Below, in pieces: positions 26,072 to 34,876 of a stretch of 64,000 nt of DNA (positions within the stretch are counted from its first letter, which is position 1; every line of letters begins with the position of its first letter). Source of the stretch: Pelagibius sp. (GTDB lineage: Bacteria; Pseudomonadota; Alphaproteobacteria; Kiloniellales; Kiloniellaceae); contig NZ_JANQKD010000022.1 in the NCBI RefSeq assembly GCF_028281305.1, forward strand, positions 1 through 64,000. The letters run 5' to 3'. The notes below the pieces were generated by a model. It was not told the DNA's origin. It searched no databases and worked only from the letters and a program-made list of their open reading frames with translations. The position numbers and the translations under genes were made by a program.

Positions 26072-26086
26072 TGCAAATCATTCGCA
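26072..26086. promoter_or_regulatory. Fur-like 7-1-7 palindrome between the secreted protein and the oxidase
   Basis: TGCAAAT-C-ATTCGCA has 7-bp arms around one base with a single mismatch. It shares the GCAAAT half with the other boxes of the island but in a tighter register, so it is a weaker case. It sits 72 bp before one gene and 146 bp before the other. Confidence 0.45.
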
Positions 26087-26231
26087 AATATGCTAAGCCC
26101 TCGGCAGAGGATTCGTGCCCCTCCTCCGGTCGGGAAGGTCTGAGAGTTGGGGGATTGCGGGCCGGCCCGTCATCGCCTTAGGTATCCAAGGCCGGCCGGG
26201 GCACGGGCAGGCGGACACAATCAGGCAGACG

Positions 26232-27629
26232 ATGAGCGCAAACCAGAACCTTACACGGCGCGTCGCCCTGGGCCTTCTGGCCGGCGGAACAATGACCGGG
26301 GGCGCCTTCCTGCTGGGCAGCGGCCGTCTGACAAGGGGTGCTGCACCCGATCACCGCCTCCAGGCCAGCACACTGGATTATGCCCTGCAGGGCGATCAGG
26401 TCACCGCCGGCATGATGAGCTTCGCGGCGGACGGGCCGCCGCCGGTTCTGCGGCTGCGCCGTGGCGCGGAGACGATAATCGACGTGACCAACGATCTCGG
26501 CGAGCCGACCACCGTACACTGGCACGGCCTGCGGATCGCCAACCAACAGGACGGCGTGCCCTACCTGACCCAGTGGCCCATCATGCAGGGCGAGACGGTA
26601 CGCTACAGCTTCGCCGCCCCGGACGCCGGGACCTTCTGGTACCACCCGCACTGCAACACCCTGGAGCAGATGGCGCGCGGCATGACCGGCGCGCTGATCG
26701 TCGAAGACGACGAGAACGCCGGCTTCGACCGCGATCTTGTCTTGAACCTGCGCGACTTCCGCCTCGGCAAGGACGGCCAGTTCATCGAGCTGTTCCGGCC
26801 GCGCCAGGCCGCGCGCGGCGGCACCTTCGGAACTGTCATGACGGCGAACTGGCGCGTGCAGCCGACCTACGACCTGCCGGGCGGCAGCCTGGTCCGCCTG
26901 CGCCTGATCGCAACCGACGTCACGCGCATCTACAGGCTTTCCCTCACGGGCGCGGAGGCCCGGCTGATCGCCCTGGACAGCCATCCGACTCCGCCGGCCT
27001 ATCAGCCGCAGGAGATCGTCCTGGCCGCCGGGCAACGCGCGGACCTGGCGATCCGGGTGCCGGAGGTCGAGGGCGAGACGGCGGTCCTCAATACGACGAT
27101 ATCGGGCCGCCCGGTGGCTCTGGCCCGTCTGCGGGCCGTCGGCCGCAGTGCCGGACGCCGCCTTGCCGAACTGGCACCGCTGGCGCCCAATCCGGTCGCC
27201 GAGCCTGTGCTTGAGAAGGCCGAGATCATCCCCTTCCTTTTCGGCTGGGCGCCGGGCGACCGCCCTGCCCCCAGCCTCTGCGGCACCCTGGGCTATACCT
27301 TCTGGTCGATCAACCGCCAGCCCTGGCCCGGGGACTTCCCCGAGGCACCGGGCGCCCTCGCCGTCCTGAAAAAGGGCAGAAGCTACATCCTGCGTCTGCG
27401 CAACGAGACCAAGAACAGCCATCCGATTCATCTGCACGGCCTGACTTTCCGGTTGTTCCGCTCCGACAAGCGCCAACTGCCGCCGTTGCTGACCGACACG
27501 GCGCTCCTGCAGGCCAATGAGACGCTGGATATCGCGTTGGTTGCCGACAATCCCGGAGACTGGGCCTTTCACTGCCACGTCATCGAACACCAGAAGACGG
27601 GCCTCGCCGGCTACATCCGCGTCGAGTAG
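26232..27629 (+). CDS. Multicopper oxidase (laccase/ferroxidase-like), Tat-exported
   Basis: The 465-residue protein begins with a Tat-like signal (LTRRVALGLLAGG). Copper motifs are complete: TVHWHGLR (His96, His98), FWYHPH (His138, His140), HPIHLHGL, and FHCHVIEHQKTGL at the end, giving type 1 ligands Cys448 and His453 with Leu458 at the axial place (Met in CueO). There is no Met-rich insertion as in CueO. The Fur-like site and iron neighbours suggest a periplasmic ferroxidase or siderophore-oxidising role rather than copper tolerance (inference). ATG 26232 is chosen because it starts the signal peptide; an ATG at 26115 would add an implausible extension. Confidence 0.88.
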   Translation: MSANQNLTRRVALGLLAGGTMTGGAFLLGSGRLTRGAAPDHRLQASTLDYALQGDQVTAGMMSFAADGPPPVLRLRRGAETIIDVTNDLGEPTTVHWHGLRIANQQDGVPYLTQWPIMQGETVRYSFAAPDAGTFWYHPHCNTLEQMARGMTGALIVEDDENAGFDRDLVLNLRDFRLGKDGQFIELFRPRQAARGGTFGTVMTANWRVQPTYDLPGGSLVRLRLIATDVTRIYRLSLTGAEARLIALDSHPTPPAYQPQEIVLAAGQRADLAIRVPEVEGETAVLNTTISGRPVALARLRAVGRSAGRRLAELAPLAPNPVAEPVLEKAEIIPFLFGWAPGDRPAPSLCGTLGYTFWSINRQPWPGDFPEAPGALAVLKKGRSYILRLRNETKNSHPIHLHGLTFRLFRSDKRQLPPLLTDTALLQANETLDIALVADNPGDWAFHCHVIEHQKTGLAGYIRVE

Positions 27630-27711
27630 TGCCCGAACGCCGGCACCGGCATCACTGTGGAGGCCAGGAACAGGGTGCTGGCAGTCGCAAGCGGCCTCAG
27701 GCGCCGCCCCT

Positions 27712-28566
27712 TCACTCCCTGCAACGCAGGTGCGCCAAGCTGGCGGCGAAGCGGCGGCGCAAGGCGGGGATTCGGGAGAGCGTGCGATAGAGACGGGTCC
27801 GCTGCGGAAAGGGGTCGGCATAGCTCTGCACGGAGACGACCTGGAGTCCGGGAATCCGCCGGATGAAAGCCGGGAGGTCGTCGATCGAAATGCCCCAAGG
27901 CATGGGCGGCGCCGTGTAGCGCCTCGTCACCTTGAGGCCCCGCAGTGTCTTGCGCGAGAAGACCGGCGGGATGGCATCGAAGAAGATCTGCGCACCGGGA
28001 AAGGCCTCGGCGATCCGGCACAGCAACGCGGCCACCTCGGCCTCCTCGAAGTACATCAGCAGTCCCGCCGCGGTGATGAAAGGGGGCGCCGTCCTCGGAA
28101 CCGCATCCATCCATGACGGATCCAGGGCGGAGGCTTCGACCAGAGCGCCGCGCGGATGCGCCGGCAGCAGTTTCCGGCGCACGGCCATCGCCTCCGGCAG
28201 GTCGACGCTGACCCAGCGCACGCGACCGTCGTCAACGCGCAAGAGCTGGGTCTCCAGGCCCTCGCCCAAGGCGACGACAACAGGGTCTTCGGTAACGGAC
28301 CTCAGGTAGGCGCGGATCAGGTCGTCGCTGTAGCGGGCCCGCACCGGGTGAAAAACAGAGGGTCGGCCGAAGCGGCCTGCGAAGTCATAGTCGATCCGCG
28401 CCACCAGATCGGCCGCCATCGGGTCCTCGATCAAGCGGCTGGCGCGGCGCATTTCGCAGGCGCGGTTCCACAACGTCCACAGCATGGTCTCCGGCACGCC
28501 GGAAAGATCGACGGCATGCGCGTCTGTCGGCGCAGGTGTCTGATGCAGCGCTTGGTTCTGCGTCAT
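27712..28566 (-). CDS. SAM-dependent methyltransferase, LCMT/TcmP-like
   Basis: The 284-residue protein has the leucine-carboxyl-methyltransferase-type layout: N-terminal SGVPETMLWTLWNRACE and a conserved Arg (VRARYSDDLIRAYL), motif I VVALGEGLETQLLR, acidic motif II WVSVDLPEA, and AAGLLMYFEEAEV. Such proteins methylate carboxyl or hydroxyl groups on small molecules or peptides. The start at 28566 has GGAGG six bases upstream. It is convergent with the oxidase (82-bp gap, no clear terminator) and lies inside the iron island; a link to siderophore or haem chemistry is possible but not shown. Confidence 0.82.
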   Translation of the reverse strand: MTQNQALHQTPAPTDAHAVDLSGVPETMLWTLWNRACEMRRASRLIEDPMAADLVARIDYDFAGRFGRPSVFHPVRARYSDDLIRAYLRSVTEDPVVVALGEGLETQLLRVDDGRVRWVSVDLPEAMAVRRKLLPAHPRGALVEASALDPSWMDAVPRTAPPFITAAGLLMYFEEAEVAALLCRIAEAFPGAQIFFDAIPPVFSRKTLRGLKVTRRYTAPPMPWGISIDDLPAFIRRIPGLQVVSVQSYADPFPQRTRLYRTLSRIPALRRRFAASLAHLRCRE

Positions 28567-28787
28567 GGCCGGCCCGCCTCCATGACATCGGCAAAGGCCT
28601 GAAGCCATCGCGGTATGCGCCGAGGTCCGCAACCGGCGGAGAACGCAGGCGCGGCCCTCTTCGTATCTGCGCTGCCCTGATCTCCAGCCACGTTGCGTAC
28701 TAGCGTCATACTCACGAAGCCCTCCCCCGTGCCGATACCGGATCAGCCGCAAAAGGCCAGGATGGCCAGTCCCCGAAACTTCGTCAA

Positions 28788-28808
28788 TGCAAATGCGACG
28801 CATTCGCG
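28788..28808. promoter_or_regulatory. Fur-box-like operator at the alpha/beta hydrolase gene
   Basis: TGCAAATG, CGACG, CATTCGCG fits the island-wide pattern except for the last base; its core AATGCG-A-CGCATT (28792-28804) is a perfect palindrome. It would overlap the start region if translation began at the ATG at 28787, which argues for the downstream GTG start. Confidence 0.6.
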
Positions 28809-28813
28809 ATATA

Positions 28814-29839
28814 GTGCTTCCTCATTATCGGCTTCCCCGAGCATGGATCAGCACCATCGCGACCCTAGCCAGATGCCTGATCGCGGCCGCCCTCGCGTGT
28901 TCCTTCACAGCGGCGGTCTCGGCTGAGCCCGTGGAGTCGATCCTCACGGCGCCGGGCCCGGAGGGTCTGCTGGAAGGAACCCTGCTGAAACCTGCAGAGG
29001 GTGCAAGCCAAGTGGTGCTCATCATCCCCGGCTCCGGGCCGACCGACCGCGACGGGAACAGCCCCTACGGCGTCCGGGCCGCCACCTATCGCCTTCTGGC
29101 CGAAGGGTTGGCGGCGGCGGGAGTCGCCAGTCTGCGCATCGACAAACGCGGCATGTTCGCCAGCCAGGCGGCGCTTGCAGACCCCAACGCCGTGACCGTC
29201 GCTGACTACGCCAACGACATTCGGGCTTGGGCCACGGTTCTGCGGGAGGAGACCGGAATTGCCTGCACGTGGCTGCTCGGCCACAGCGAAGGCGGGCTGG
29301 TCGCACTGATGGCGGTGGAGCAAAACGCCGGCGACTTCTGCGGCCTGATCCTGGCGGCAACGCACGGACGGCCCTTCGCAGAACTGCTGAGGGAACAGCT
29401 GATGGCCAACCCGAACAATGCGGCCGTCCTGGACGAGGCGCTGCAGGCGGTCGACCAACTGCAGGCAGGCCGGCGCGTCAACACGCGGACCATGCACCCG
29501 GCCCTCCTGCCCCTGTTCCACCCTTCGGTCCAGGGCTACCTGATGGATCTCTTCGCGTACGATCCTGCCGCGCTGTTGAAGCAGTACGGCGGCCCTGTGC
29601 TGATCCTGCAGGGCGCGCGCGATATCCAGGTGAGCGAAGCGGATGCCCGGCGGCTCAGCGCCAGCGCGCCGGCAGCAACGCTCCGGCTGCTGGCCGACAC
29701 CAACCACGTCCTCAAGGAAGTGCGCAGCCCCGACCGCGCCGCCAACCAGGCCGCCTATACCAACCCGGACCTGCCGTTGGCGCCGGGCGTCTTGGACAGC
29801 ATCACCGACTTCCTGAAGACGCAGAGCGGCAACCGATAA
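28814..29839 (+). CDS. Exported alpha/beta hydrolase
   Basis: This protein has an N-terminal hydrophobic export signal (LARCLIAAALACSFTAAVSA, cleavage before EPVES) and an alpha/beta hydrolase fold: oxyanion region LIIPGSGPTDRDG, nucleophile elbow LLGHSEGG with Ser, acid strand VLILQGARDIQVS and a catalytic His in DTNHVLKE. It resembles serine esterases/acyl hydrolases of the periplasm. GTG 28814 (341 residues) gives a better signal than ATG 28787 (350 residues), which falls inside a Fur-like palindrome. It is transcribed away from the methyltransferase and converges with tctC. Confidence 0.82.
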   Translation: MLPHYRLPRAWISTIATLARCLIAAALACSFTAAVSAEPVESILTAPGPEGLLEGTLLKPAEGASQVVLIIPGSGPTDRDGNSPYGVRAATYRLLAEGLAAAGVASLRIDKRGMFASQAALADPNAVTVADYANDIRAWATVLREETGIACTWLLGHSEGGLVALMAVEQNAGDFCGLILAATHGRPFAELLREQLMANPNNAAVLDEALQAVDQLQAGRRVNTRTMHPALLPLFHPSVQGYLMDLFAYDPAALLKQYGGPVLILQGARDIQVSEADARRLSASAPAATLRLLADTNHVLKEVRSPDRAANQAAYTNPDLPLAPGVLDSITDFLKTQSGNR

Positions 29840-29907
29840 GCATCATCTTTGCTTCGCGGCCCGGCCACGGAAGATGACCAGAGAGGCCGCGCCGAGAGTC
29901 ATCGATG

Positions 29908-30900
29908 TCAGCCCGCGCTGCGGGTGGCGCCGGTGCCGCGGACCACAGGGATCCAGATCTCCCTTTGCCGCGCATAGTAGGCATCGACCTCCTGCGGCGT
30001 TTTGCTCGGCGGCACGATGGAGCCGAGATTGACGAGCTGGCTGCGTATTGCATCGGACTGGACGACGGAGTTGACCGCTTCATTGAGCCGGACGACGATC
30101 TCCTCGGGCGTGTCCGCCGGCGCCGCGAAAGTGTTCCAGGTCTGCGACACGAACCCGGGCAGGCCCGCTTCCGAAACGGTCGGCAGATCCGGCATGGCGA
30201 CAAGGCGTTCGGGTGCCGATACGCCGAGCCCCCGCACAGCACCGTCACGCACCTGGGGCACCGCCGTCAGGGAGGGATTGAAAACAAAGCTCAGGCGGCC
30301 GGCGATAAGATCGCGCAGCGCTTCGCCGCTTTTCGGATAGGGAATGTGCACCACATCGAGGCCGAGTTCGGACAGGAAGAGCGCACCGGTGATGTGGGTC
30401 GTGGTGCCGGTCGGGCCTGAGCCATACTGAGAATCCTCCGGTGCCGCACGCAGACGCGCGATGAAGTCCTCCAGGTTACCGGCCGGGTCGTCGTTGTTCA
30501 CGCACATGACCATCGGGACTTCGTTCATCATGGCGACGCCACGCAGCATGGTGGTGATGTCAACCGGCAGCGGGTCGAACAGCGCGATGTTGTGCACAAG
30601 CTGGGATGACGTTCCGACGAGGAAGGTGTAGCCGTCCGGATCGGCGCGGCTGACGGCCTCCGTCGCCTGCATGCCGGACGCCGCCGACAGATTCTCGACG
30701 ACGAAGCTCTGTCCAAGTGCGGTCTCCAGCTCGGCGGCGACAATGCGCGTCACGACATCGGCATTGCCGCCGGCACCGGAAGCGACCACCAAGCGAATGG
30801 GGCCGGCTTTGGGCCAGTCATTGGCAAGGCTGTATCTTGAAGCGGCCATGACGAAAGGGGCAGCCAGGGCGGAACCGACCAACGCGCGTCTCGTAATCAT
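29908..30900 (-). CDS. tctC: Tripartite tricarboxylate transporter binding protein (TctC/Bug family)
   Basis: The 330-residue protein has a twin-arginine-like signal (MITRRALVGSALAAPFVMAA) and the Bug fold: PIRLVVASGAGGNADVVTRI (phosphate-loop-like ligand loop), VENLSAASGMQATEAVSRADPDGYTF, the VHIPYPKSGEALRDLIAGR segment and AMPDLPTVSEAGLPGF. AAGGA lies seven bases before the ATG. It is divergent from tctB and tctA with a Fur-like box between them. Ligands of the family include citrate, aromatic acids and amino acids; the iron box suggests an iron-chelating carboxylate (inference). Confidence 0.88.
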   Translation of the reverse strand: MITRRALVGSALAAPFVMAASRYSLANDWPKAGPIRLVVASGAGGNADVVTRIVAAELETALGQSFVVENLSAASGMQATEAVSRADPDGYTFLVGTSSQLVHNIALFDPLPVDITTMLRGVAMMNEVPMVMCVNNDDPAGNLEDFIARLRAAPEDSQYGSGPTGTTTHITGALFLSELGLDVVHIPYPKSGEALRDLIAGRLSFVFNPSLTAVPQVRDGAVRGLGVSAPERLVAMPDLPTVSEAGLPGFVSQTWNTFAAPADTPEEIVVRLNEAVNSVVQSDAIRSQLVNLGSIVPPSKTPQEVDAYYARQREIWIPVVRGTGATRSAG

Positions 30901-30981
30901 GGGACAATCCTTTGTTCGCTGTGGAAAGGCCCACCGTGTCCAGCGACGGCAAACCGGGAGGTACGGGCAAACTGGATATTG

Positions 30982-31002
30982 CAAATGAGAATCACTGTCA
31001 AT
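30982..31002. promoter_or_regulatory. Fur-box-like operator between tctC and tctBA
   Basis: TGCAAATG, AGAAT, CACTGTCA differs by one base from the AATG-N5-CATT core and also fits TGA-N9-TCA (30988-31002). It lies in the 142-bp AT-rich divergent spacer, 82 bp from tctC and 41 bp from the tctB start. Confidence 0.65.
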
Positions 31003-31042
31003 AAAACTGCAAGTTATTCTTTACTTTAGAGAATTCTTAATC

Positions 31043-31522
31043 TTGGAAACGCGCTCCCGCCTTTTCTCCGCCCTCAAGCCCCCGGCTGTCTTGTGCGCGC
31101 TGGGCCTTGTGATGCTGCTTCTGGCATATACCCAGCCGGCCTGGATTGACGGCAGGGTTGGGCCAGGCCTCTTCGCGCAGTGGCTTTCCAAAGGGGTTGT
31201 CGCTCTATCTCTGCTATGGGCTGCACTGGCTGCCTTCGGGCCCGCTGGAAGGCGCAGCGAGGGAGAAAGCGCGGCTTCCTCCAGACCCCTTGGACCGGGT
31301 CTCGCGTTGTTGAGCGGCGTTCTCGTTTTCATTCTGATGCTGCCGCTCACCGGCCTGGTCGCCGCCTGTGTCGCAACGGCGCTCATCACCGGCTGGGGGG
31401 CCGGCGACCGACACTGGCGCGCTCTCGCCCTATCCGGTTTGTTTGCCGGCGCGGCGACACTTGTCATCGGGCTGACGCTGCTGCCGCCCGCCACCCGCCT
31501 TTGGCCCTGGGCAGCGTTCTGA
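31043..31522 (+). CDS. tctB: Tripartite tricarboxylate transporter small subunit (TctB)
   Basis: The 159-residue protein has four spans (PPAVLCALGLVMLLLAYTQ, LSKGVVALSLLWAALAAFG, LALLSGVLVFILMLPLTGL and SGLFAGAATLVIGLTLLPP), the TctB pattern. A TTG start at 31043 is the only upstream start that gives the full first segment; the ribosome site is weak (AGAGAA). It is followed by tctA after one base. It has no strong similarity cue beyond topology and position. Confidence 0.75.
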   Translation: METRSRLFSALKPPAVLCALGLVMLLLAYTQPAWIDGRVGPGLFAQWLSKGVVALSLLWAALAAFGPAGRRSEGESAASSRPLGPGLALLSGVLVFILMLPLTGLVAACVATALITGWGAGDRHWRALALSGLFAGAATLVIGLTLLPPATRLWPWAAF

Positions 31523-31523
31523 G

Positions 31524-32999
31524 ATGGATGCTGTCGTAAACTGGGCCGCCGACTTCGCGGGGGTCTTGACGCTGCAGAACCTGCTGCTCTGCTTCACCGG
31601 CGCGCTCGTCGGCACGGTCGTCGGCGTCCTCCCGGGCATCGGGCCGGCGGCCACCCTGGCCCTTCTTCTGCCGCTTACCTTTACGCTCGACCCCGCCGGC
31701 GCGCTCATCATGCTGGCAGCAATCTATTACGGCGCACAGTACGGCAGTTCGACAACCGCCATCCTGTTGAACCTGCCGGGCGAGTCCTCCGGCGTCGTGA
31801 CTGCGCTCGACGGTCATCGCATGGCCTTGGCCGGCCGCGCGGGCCCGGCCATCGCGATCGCCGCCCTCTCGTCGCTCTTTGCCGGCCTTGCCTCAGCCGT
31901 GTTCATCGCGCTGGTGGCCGGCCCCATAGCCCAGTGGTCGCTGCTGATAGCCCCGGCCGGACTCGCCGGATTGATTGCCCTTGGGCTTTTCGCCGCGGCC
32001 ATCATCGCACCCGGCAAGCCGCTGGCGGCCCTCACACTGATTCTGTTCGGTACCTGCCTGGGCTTGGTCGGCACCGATTCGGGCGGCGGCATGCCGCGCT
32101 TCACCCTCGGCATCACCGAGCTGCGCGACGGCATCGGGTTCATGCCTCTGGTCATGGGCCTCTTCGCCATCGCCGAACTCATCCGCGCCCTTGAAAGCGG
32201 CAGCCGGCCGCAACGCATTGCCCCGCTGGGCCTGCCATGGCCGACGCGGGCCGACCTCAAGGCCGCCGCCTTGCCGACCCTGCGCGGCACCGGCATCGGC
32301 GGTATCCTCGGCGTGATCCCCGGTGTCACCACCGTCATGTCGGCCCTCGCCGCCCGCGGACTGGAACGCGCCTTCAGGACCGCGGACCGGCCCCTTGGCG
32401 AGGGCGCCGTTGCCGGGGTTTCGGCGCCCGAGGCGGCCAACAACGCCTCGGCGCAAAGCGCCCTGATCCCGCTCCTGACGCTCGGTCTTCCGGGCAATCC
32501 GGTGATCGCCGTCCTGGCCGGAGCCTTGATGATTCACGGCATCGCGCCGGGACCGAGCTTCATCGACAACAATCCCGATCTCTTCGCGGCGCTGATTGCC
32601 AGCCTCGTCGTCGGCAACGTGATCCTTGTGGTCTTGAACCTGCCCCTCGCCGGCCTCTGGGCATCGCTGTTGCGGGTGCCATTTCCGAAACTCGTGCCGC
32701 TCATCATCGTCTTCAGCCTGATCGGCGTCTACTCGGTGCAGAACTCGCTCTTCGATGTCTGGCTGATGCTGGCCTTCGGCGCCCTCGGCTGGTTGCTGGT
32801 GCGCCTTGGCCTCGAACCTACCCCCATCGTCCTGGGTTTCATCCTGGGGCCGGCCTTTGAGGAATACCTGCGCCGCAGCCTGCTGTTCTCGCGCGGCGAT
32901 CCCTCGGTTTTCCTCAGCGATCCGGTGAGCCTGACCAGCATCGCCATCATCGTGGGCGCAAGCGCGTTCCTGATGCTGCGCCGAACCTACCGACGATGA
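31524..32999 (+). CDS. tctA: Tripartite tricarboxylate transporter large subunit (TctA)
   Basis: The 491-residue permease has the two TctA repeats with GVLPGIGPAATLALLLPLTF and its counterpart GVIPGVTTVMSALAA, plus YYGAQYGSSTTAILLNLPGE and LTLGLPGNPVIAVLAGALMIHGI. These motifs define the family. About 11-12 spans are visible. With TctB and TctC it makes a secondary uptake system for carboxylates. It starts one base after the tctB stop and ends 225 bp before the next gene; the gap shows no clear structure. Confidence 0.9.
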   Translation: MDAVVNWAADFAGVLTLQNLLLCFTGALVGTVVGVLPGIGPAATLALLLPLTFTLDPAGALIMLAAIYYGAQYGSSTTAILLNLPGESSGVVTALDGHRMALAGRAGPAIAIAALSSLFAGLASAVFIALVAGPIAQWSLLIAPAGLAGLIALGLFAAAIIAPGKPLAALTLILFGTCLGLVGTDSGGGMPRFTLGITELRDGIGFMPLVMGLFAIAELIRALESGSRPQRIAPLGLPWPTRADLKAAALPTLRGTGIGGILGVIPGVTTVMSALAARGLERAFRTADRPLGEGAVAGVSAPEAANNASAQSALIPLLTLGLPGNPVIAVLAGALMIHGIAPGPSFIDNNPDLFAALIASLVVGNVILVVLNLPLAGLWASLLRVPFPKLVPLIIVFSLIGVYSVQNSLFDVWLMLAFGALGWLLVRLGLEPTPIVLGFILGPAFEEYLRRSLLFSRGDPSVFLSDPVSLTSIAIIVGASAFLMLRRTYRR

Positions 33000-33224
33000 T
33001 GACGCTGATCCGGAACCGGGCCGACCCGCCTTGCAGGGGACTGCCCGGGCGGCAGAGAGACGCGAGACACCGGCGGAAAGCCACAGCAAAGAGCACCAAG
33101 TCGTTCAGGCGGCCTCGCCAGACATTGACCGCGGCGCGGGTTTCCATGACTGTTATCCCAGTCCGTCATGCCTCCGGCCGCGCCAACGGCGGCGCCACGC
33201 AAGGCCTCCCAGGAGAGTTTCCCG

Positions 33225-33686
33225 ATGACAGAAGTATCGTTCCGCCGCGCCGTCCGTGCGGATCTGCCGGCGATCGTCGCGCTGTTGAACGACGACGTGC
33301 TGGGCAGCGGGCGCGAGGATCCTGCCCAACCGCCCAACCCGCGCTACGGCGAAGCCTTCGCTGCTATCGACTCGGACCAGAACCAGTACCTTGCCGTGGC
33401 CGTGGCCGACGACACCGTGATCGGCTGCCTGCAGCTCAGCTTCATACCCGGCCTCTCCCGCCTCGGCATGTGGCGCGGTCAGATCGAGAGCGTGCGCATC
33501 GCCGCCGCGCAGCGCGGCGGCGGCATCGGCCAGCGGTTTTTCGACTGGGCCATCGAGGAATGCCGCCGGCGCGGCTGCGGCCTGGTCCAGCTCACCACCG
33601 ACAAGAGCCGTCCCGAGGCGCTGCGTTTCTACGAAAACCTCGGCTTCCAAGCCAGCCACGAGGGCCTGAAGCTGGCCTTGACCTGA
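33225..33686 (+). CDS. GNAT-family N-acetyltransferase
   Basis: The 153-residue protein shows the GNAT fold: FRRAVRADLPAIVALLNDD, strand VIGCLQLSFIPG, acetyl-CoA-binding IESVRIAAAQRGGGIGQRFFDWAIEE (motif A with RGGGIG), and C-terminal RRGCGLVQLTTDKSRPEALRFYENLGF. The start at 33225 has AGGAGA eight bases upstream. It is a single gene between the TTT operon and the LysR gene. Substrates in this family range from amines to antibiotics; none can be assigned. Confidence 0.82.
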   Translation: MTEVSFRRAVRADLPAIVALLNDDVLGSGREDPAQPPNPRYGEAFAAIDSDQNQYLAVAVADDTVIGCLQLSFIPGLSRLGMWRGQIESVRIAAAQRGGGIGQRFFDWAIEECRRRGCGLVQLTTDKSRPEALRFYENLGFQASHEGLKLALT

Positions 33687-33909
33687 TACGGCATTCGGAG
33701 TTCTCGATGGAGAGGCAGCTGTCTCCGAGGACTTCGATCGGCGGTCCGGTCGATTTGAGTTCTGTCTCCACACCCCGGCGAAGTGCCTTGAGCGCCTTGG
33801 CGCAAGCAGGCGGCTATGCCCTGATGCAGACCCCCGCGGCGTAGCACTTGCGTCTTCGCCCTCCGGGACCGGCCGGGCGGCCGGCGCCCCCCACCGCCGC
33901 AGAGCGGCT

Positions 33910-34875
33910 TCAGGTCGCCAGGGGAAAGGAGCGCTCCGCCGGGTCGGTGGATGCAATGTACTCCCGGAGCATCGCGATGAGGATCTGCTCGCCGCGGTCC
34001 AGACGCGTGCGCTCGTTGGTCACCATATGAACGTCGACAGCCGGCAGGTTCTCGTAAGGCGGCAGTTGCCAGAGCCGGCCGTCACGCACGTCGCGCGCCA
34101 TGGCGTGGACCGGCAGCGAGCCGATGCCCATGCCCGCCATGATCATCCGGCGCACCTCTTCCAGGTGCGAGGAGGTGCCGGTCGGCTCCTCGCCAAGCTG
34201 CAGGCTGCGGCGGAGCTCGGCCACCGGATGCAAGGCATCGGTGAGCTGATCGGTCTTGAAGGACACGTAGGTGCTGTCGCGCATCTCCTCCACGGTGACG
34301 TCGTCGCGCCCAAACAAGGGGTGGCCCGACCCGCAGAAGAAACCGAACTGCTCGCGGAACAGCATCTCAGTGGTCAGCCGGCGGCGTTGATGGGAGAGCA
34401 GGCAGATCCCGAAGGAACAGAGGCCGTCTCTCACGGTACGAATCACCTCCACGCTGGGCATCACATCGAGGGTGAAGGTCACCGCCGGATAGCGCCTGTG
34501 AAAGCGGCCCAGAAGCTGGTCGAATGGCGGAAACACGACGTAGCTTGCCATGGCGATGCGGATCGCACCGGTCACCTCCTGGTCCGCATCGCTAAGCAGG
34601 CCGCCCAGTTGACCGAGCGCATCGAGCACCTTCCGGCTCTCGCGGTAGAGGACCTCGCCGTGCTGGGTCAGGGCGAAGCGGCCGCCGCCACGTTCGACCA
34701 GCCGGCGGCCGACCTGCTCTTCCAGGCGCCTGAGAGCACTGCTGATCGTCGGCTGGGTGCGCATCAGGCGGCTGGCGCCGCGGGTTATGCTGCCCTCTTC
34801 GACAATGACAACGAAGGTGCGCAGCAGGTTCCAGTCAAGGTCGGCCAAGCCATCGCGCGCCCGATAGTCGGTCAT
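33910..34875 (-). CDS. LysR-family transcriptional regulator
   Basis: The 321-residue protein has the LysR winged helix at residues about 14-73 (LDWNLLRTFVVIVEEGSITRG, ASRLMRTQPTISSALRRLEE) and a type 2 periplasmic-binding effector domain (residues about 100-305). It is divergent from the P1 peptidase gene with 96 bp between starts; a 7-7-7 palindrome containing the T-N11-A motif lies just before its start codon. It probably regulates the peptidase and pot-like operon and its own gene (inference). Confidence 0.88.
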   Translation of the reverse strand: MTDYRARDGLADLDWNLLRTFVVIVEEGSITRGASRLMRTQPTISSALRRLEEQVGRRLVERGGGRFALTQHGEVLYRESRKVLDALGQLGGLLSDADQEVTGAIRIAMASYVVFPPFDQLLGRFHRRYPAVTFTLDVMPSVEVIRTVRDGLCSFGICLLSHQRRRLTTEMLFREQFGFFCGSGHPLFGRDDVTVEEMRDSTYVSFKTDQLTDALHPVAELRRSLQLGEEPTGTSSHLEEVRRMIMAGMGIGSLPVHAMARDVRDGRLWQLPPYENLPAVDVHMVTNERTRLDRGEQILIAMLREYIASTDPAERSFPLAT

Positions 34876-34876
34876 G

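Noticed and set aside
22625-31002. Reading the iron boxes as RirA (TGA-N9-TCA) sites only
   Set aside because: Three boxes fit this form, but the sites at 28788 and 26072 do not, while the AATG-N5-CATT Fur core covers the first three 21-mers fully and the fourth with one mismatch. The RirA option is kept as an alternative.
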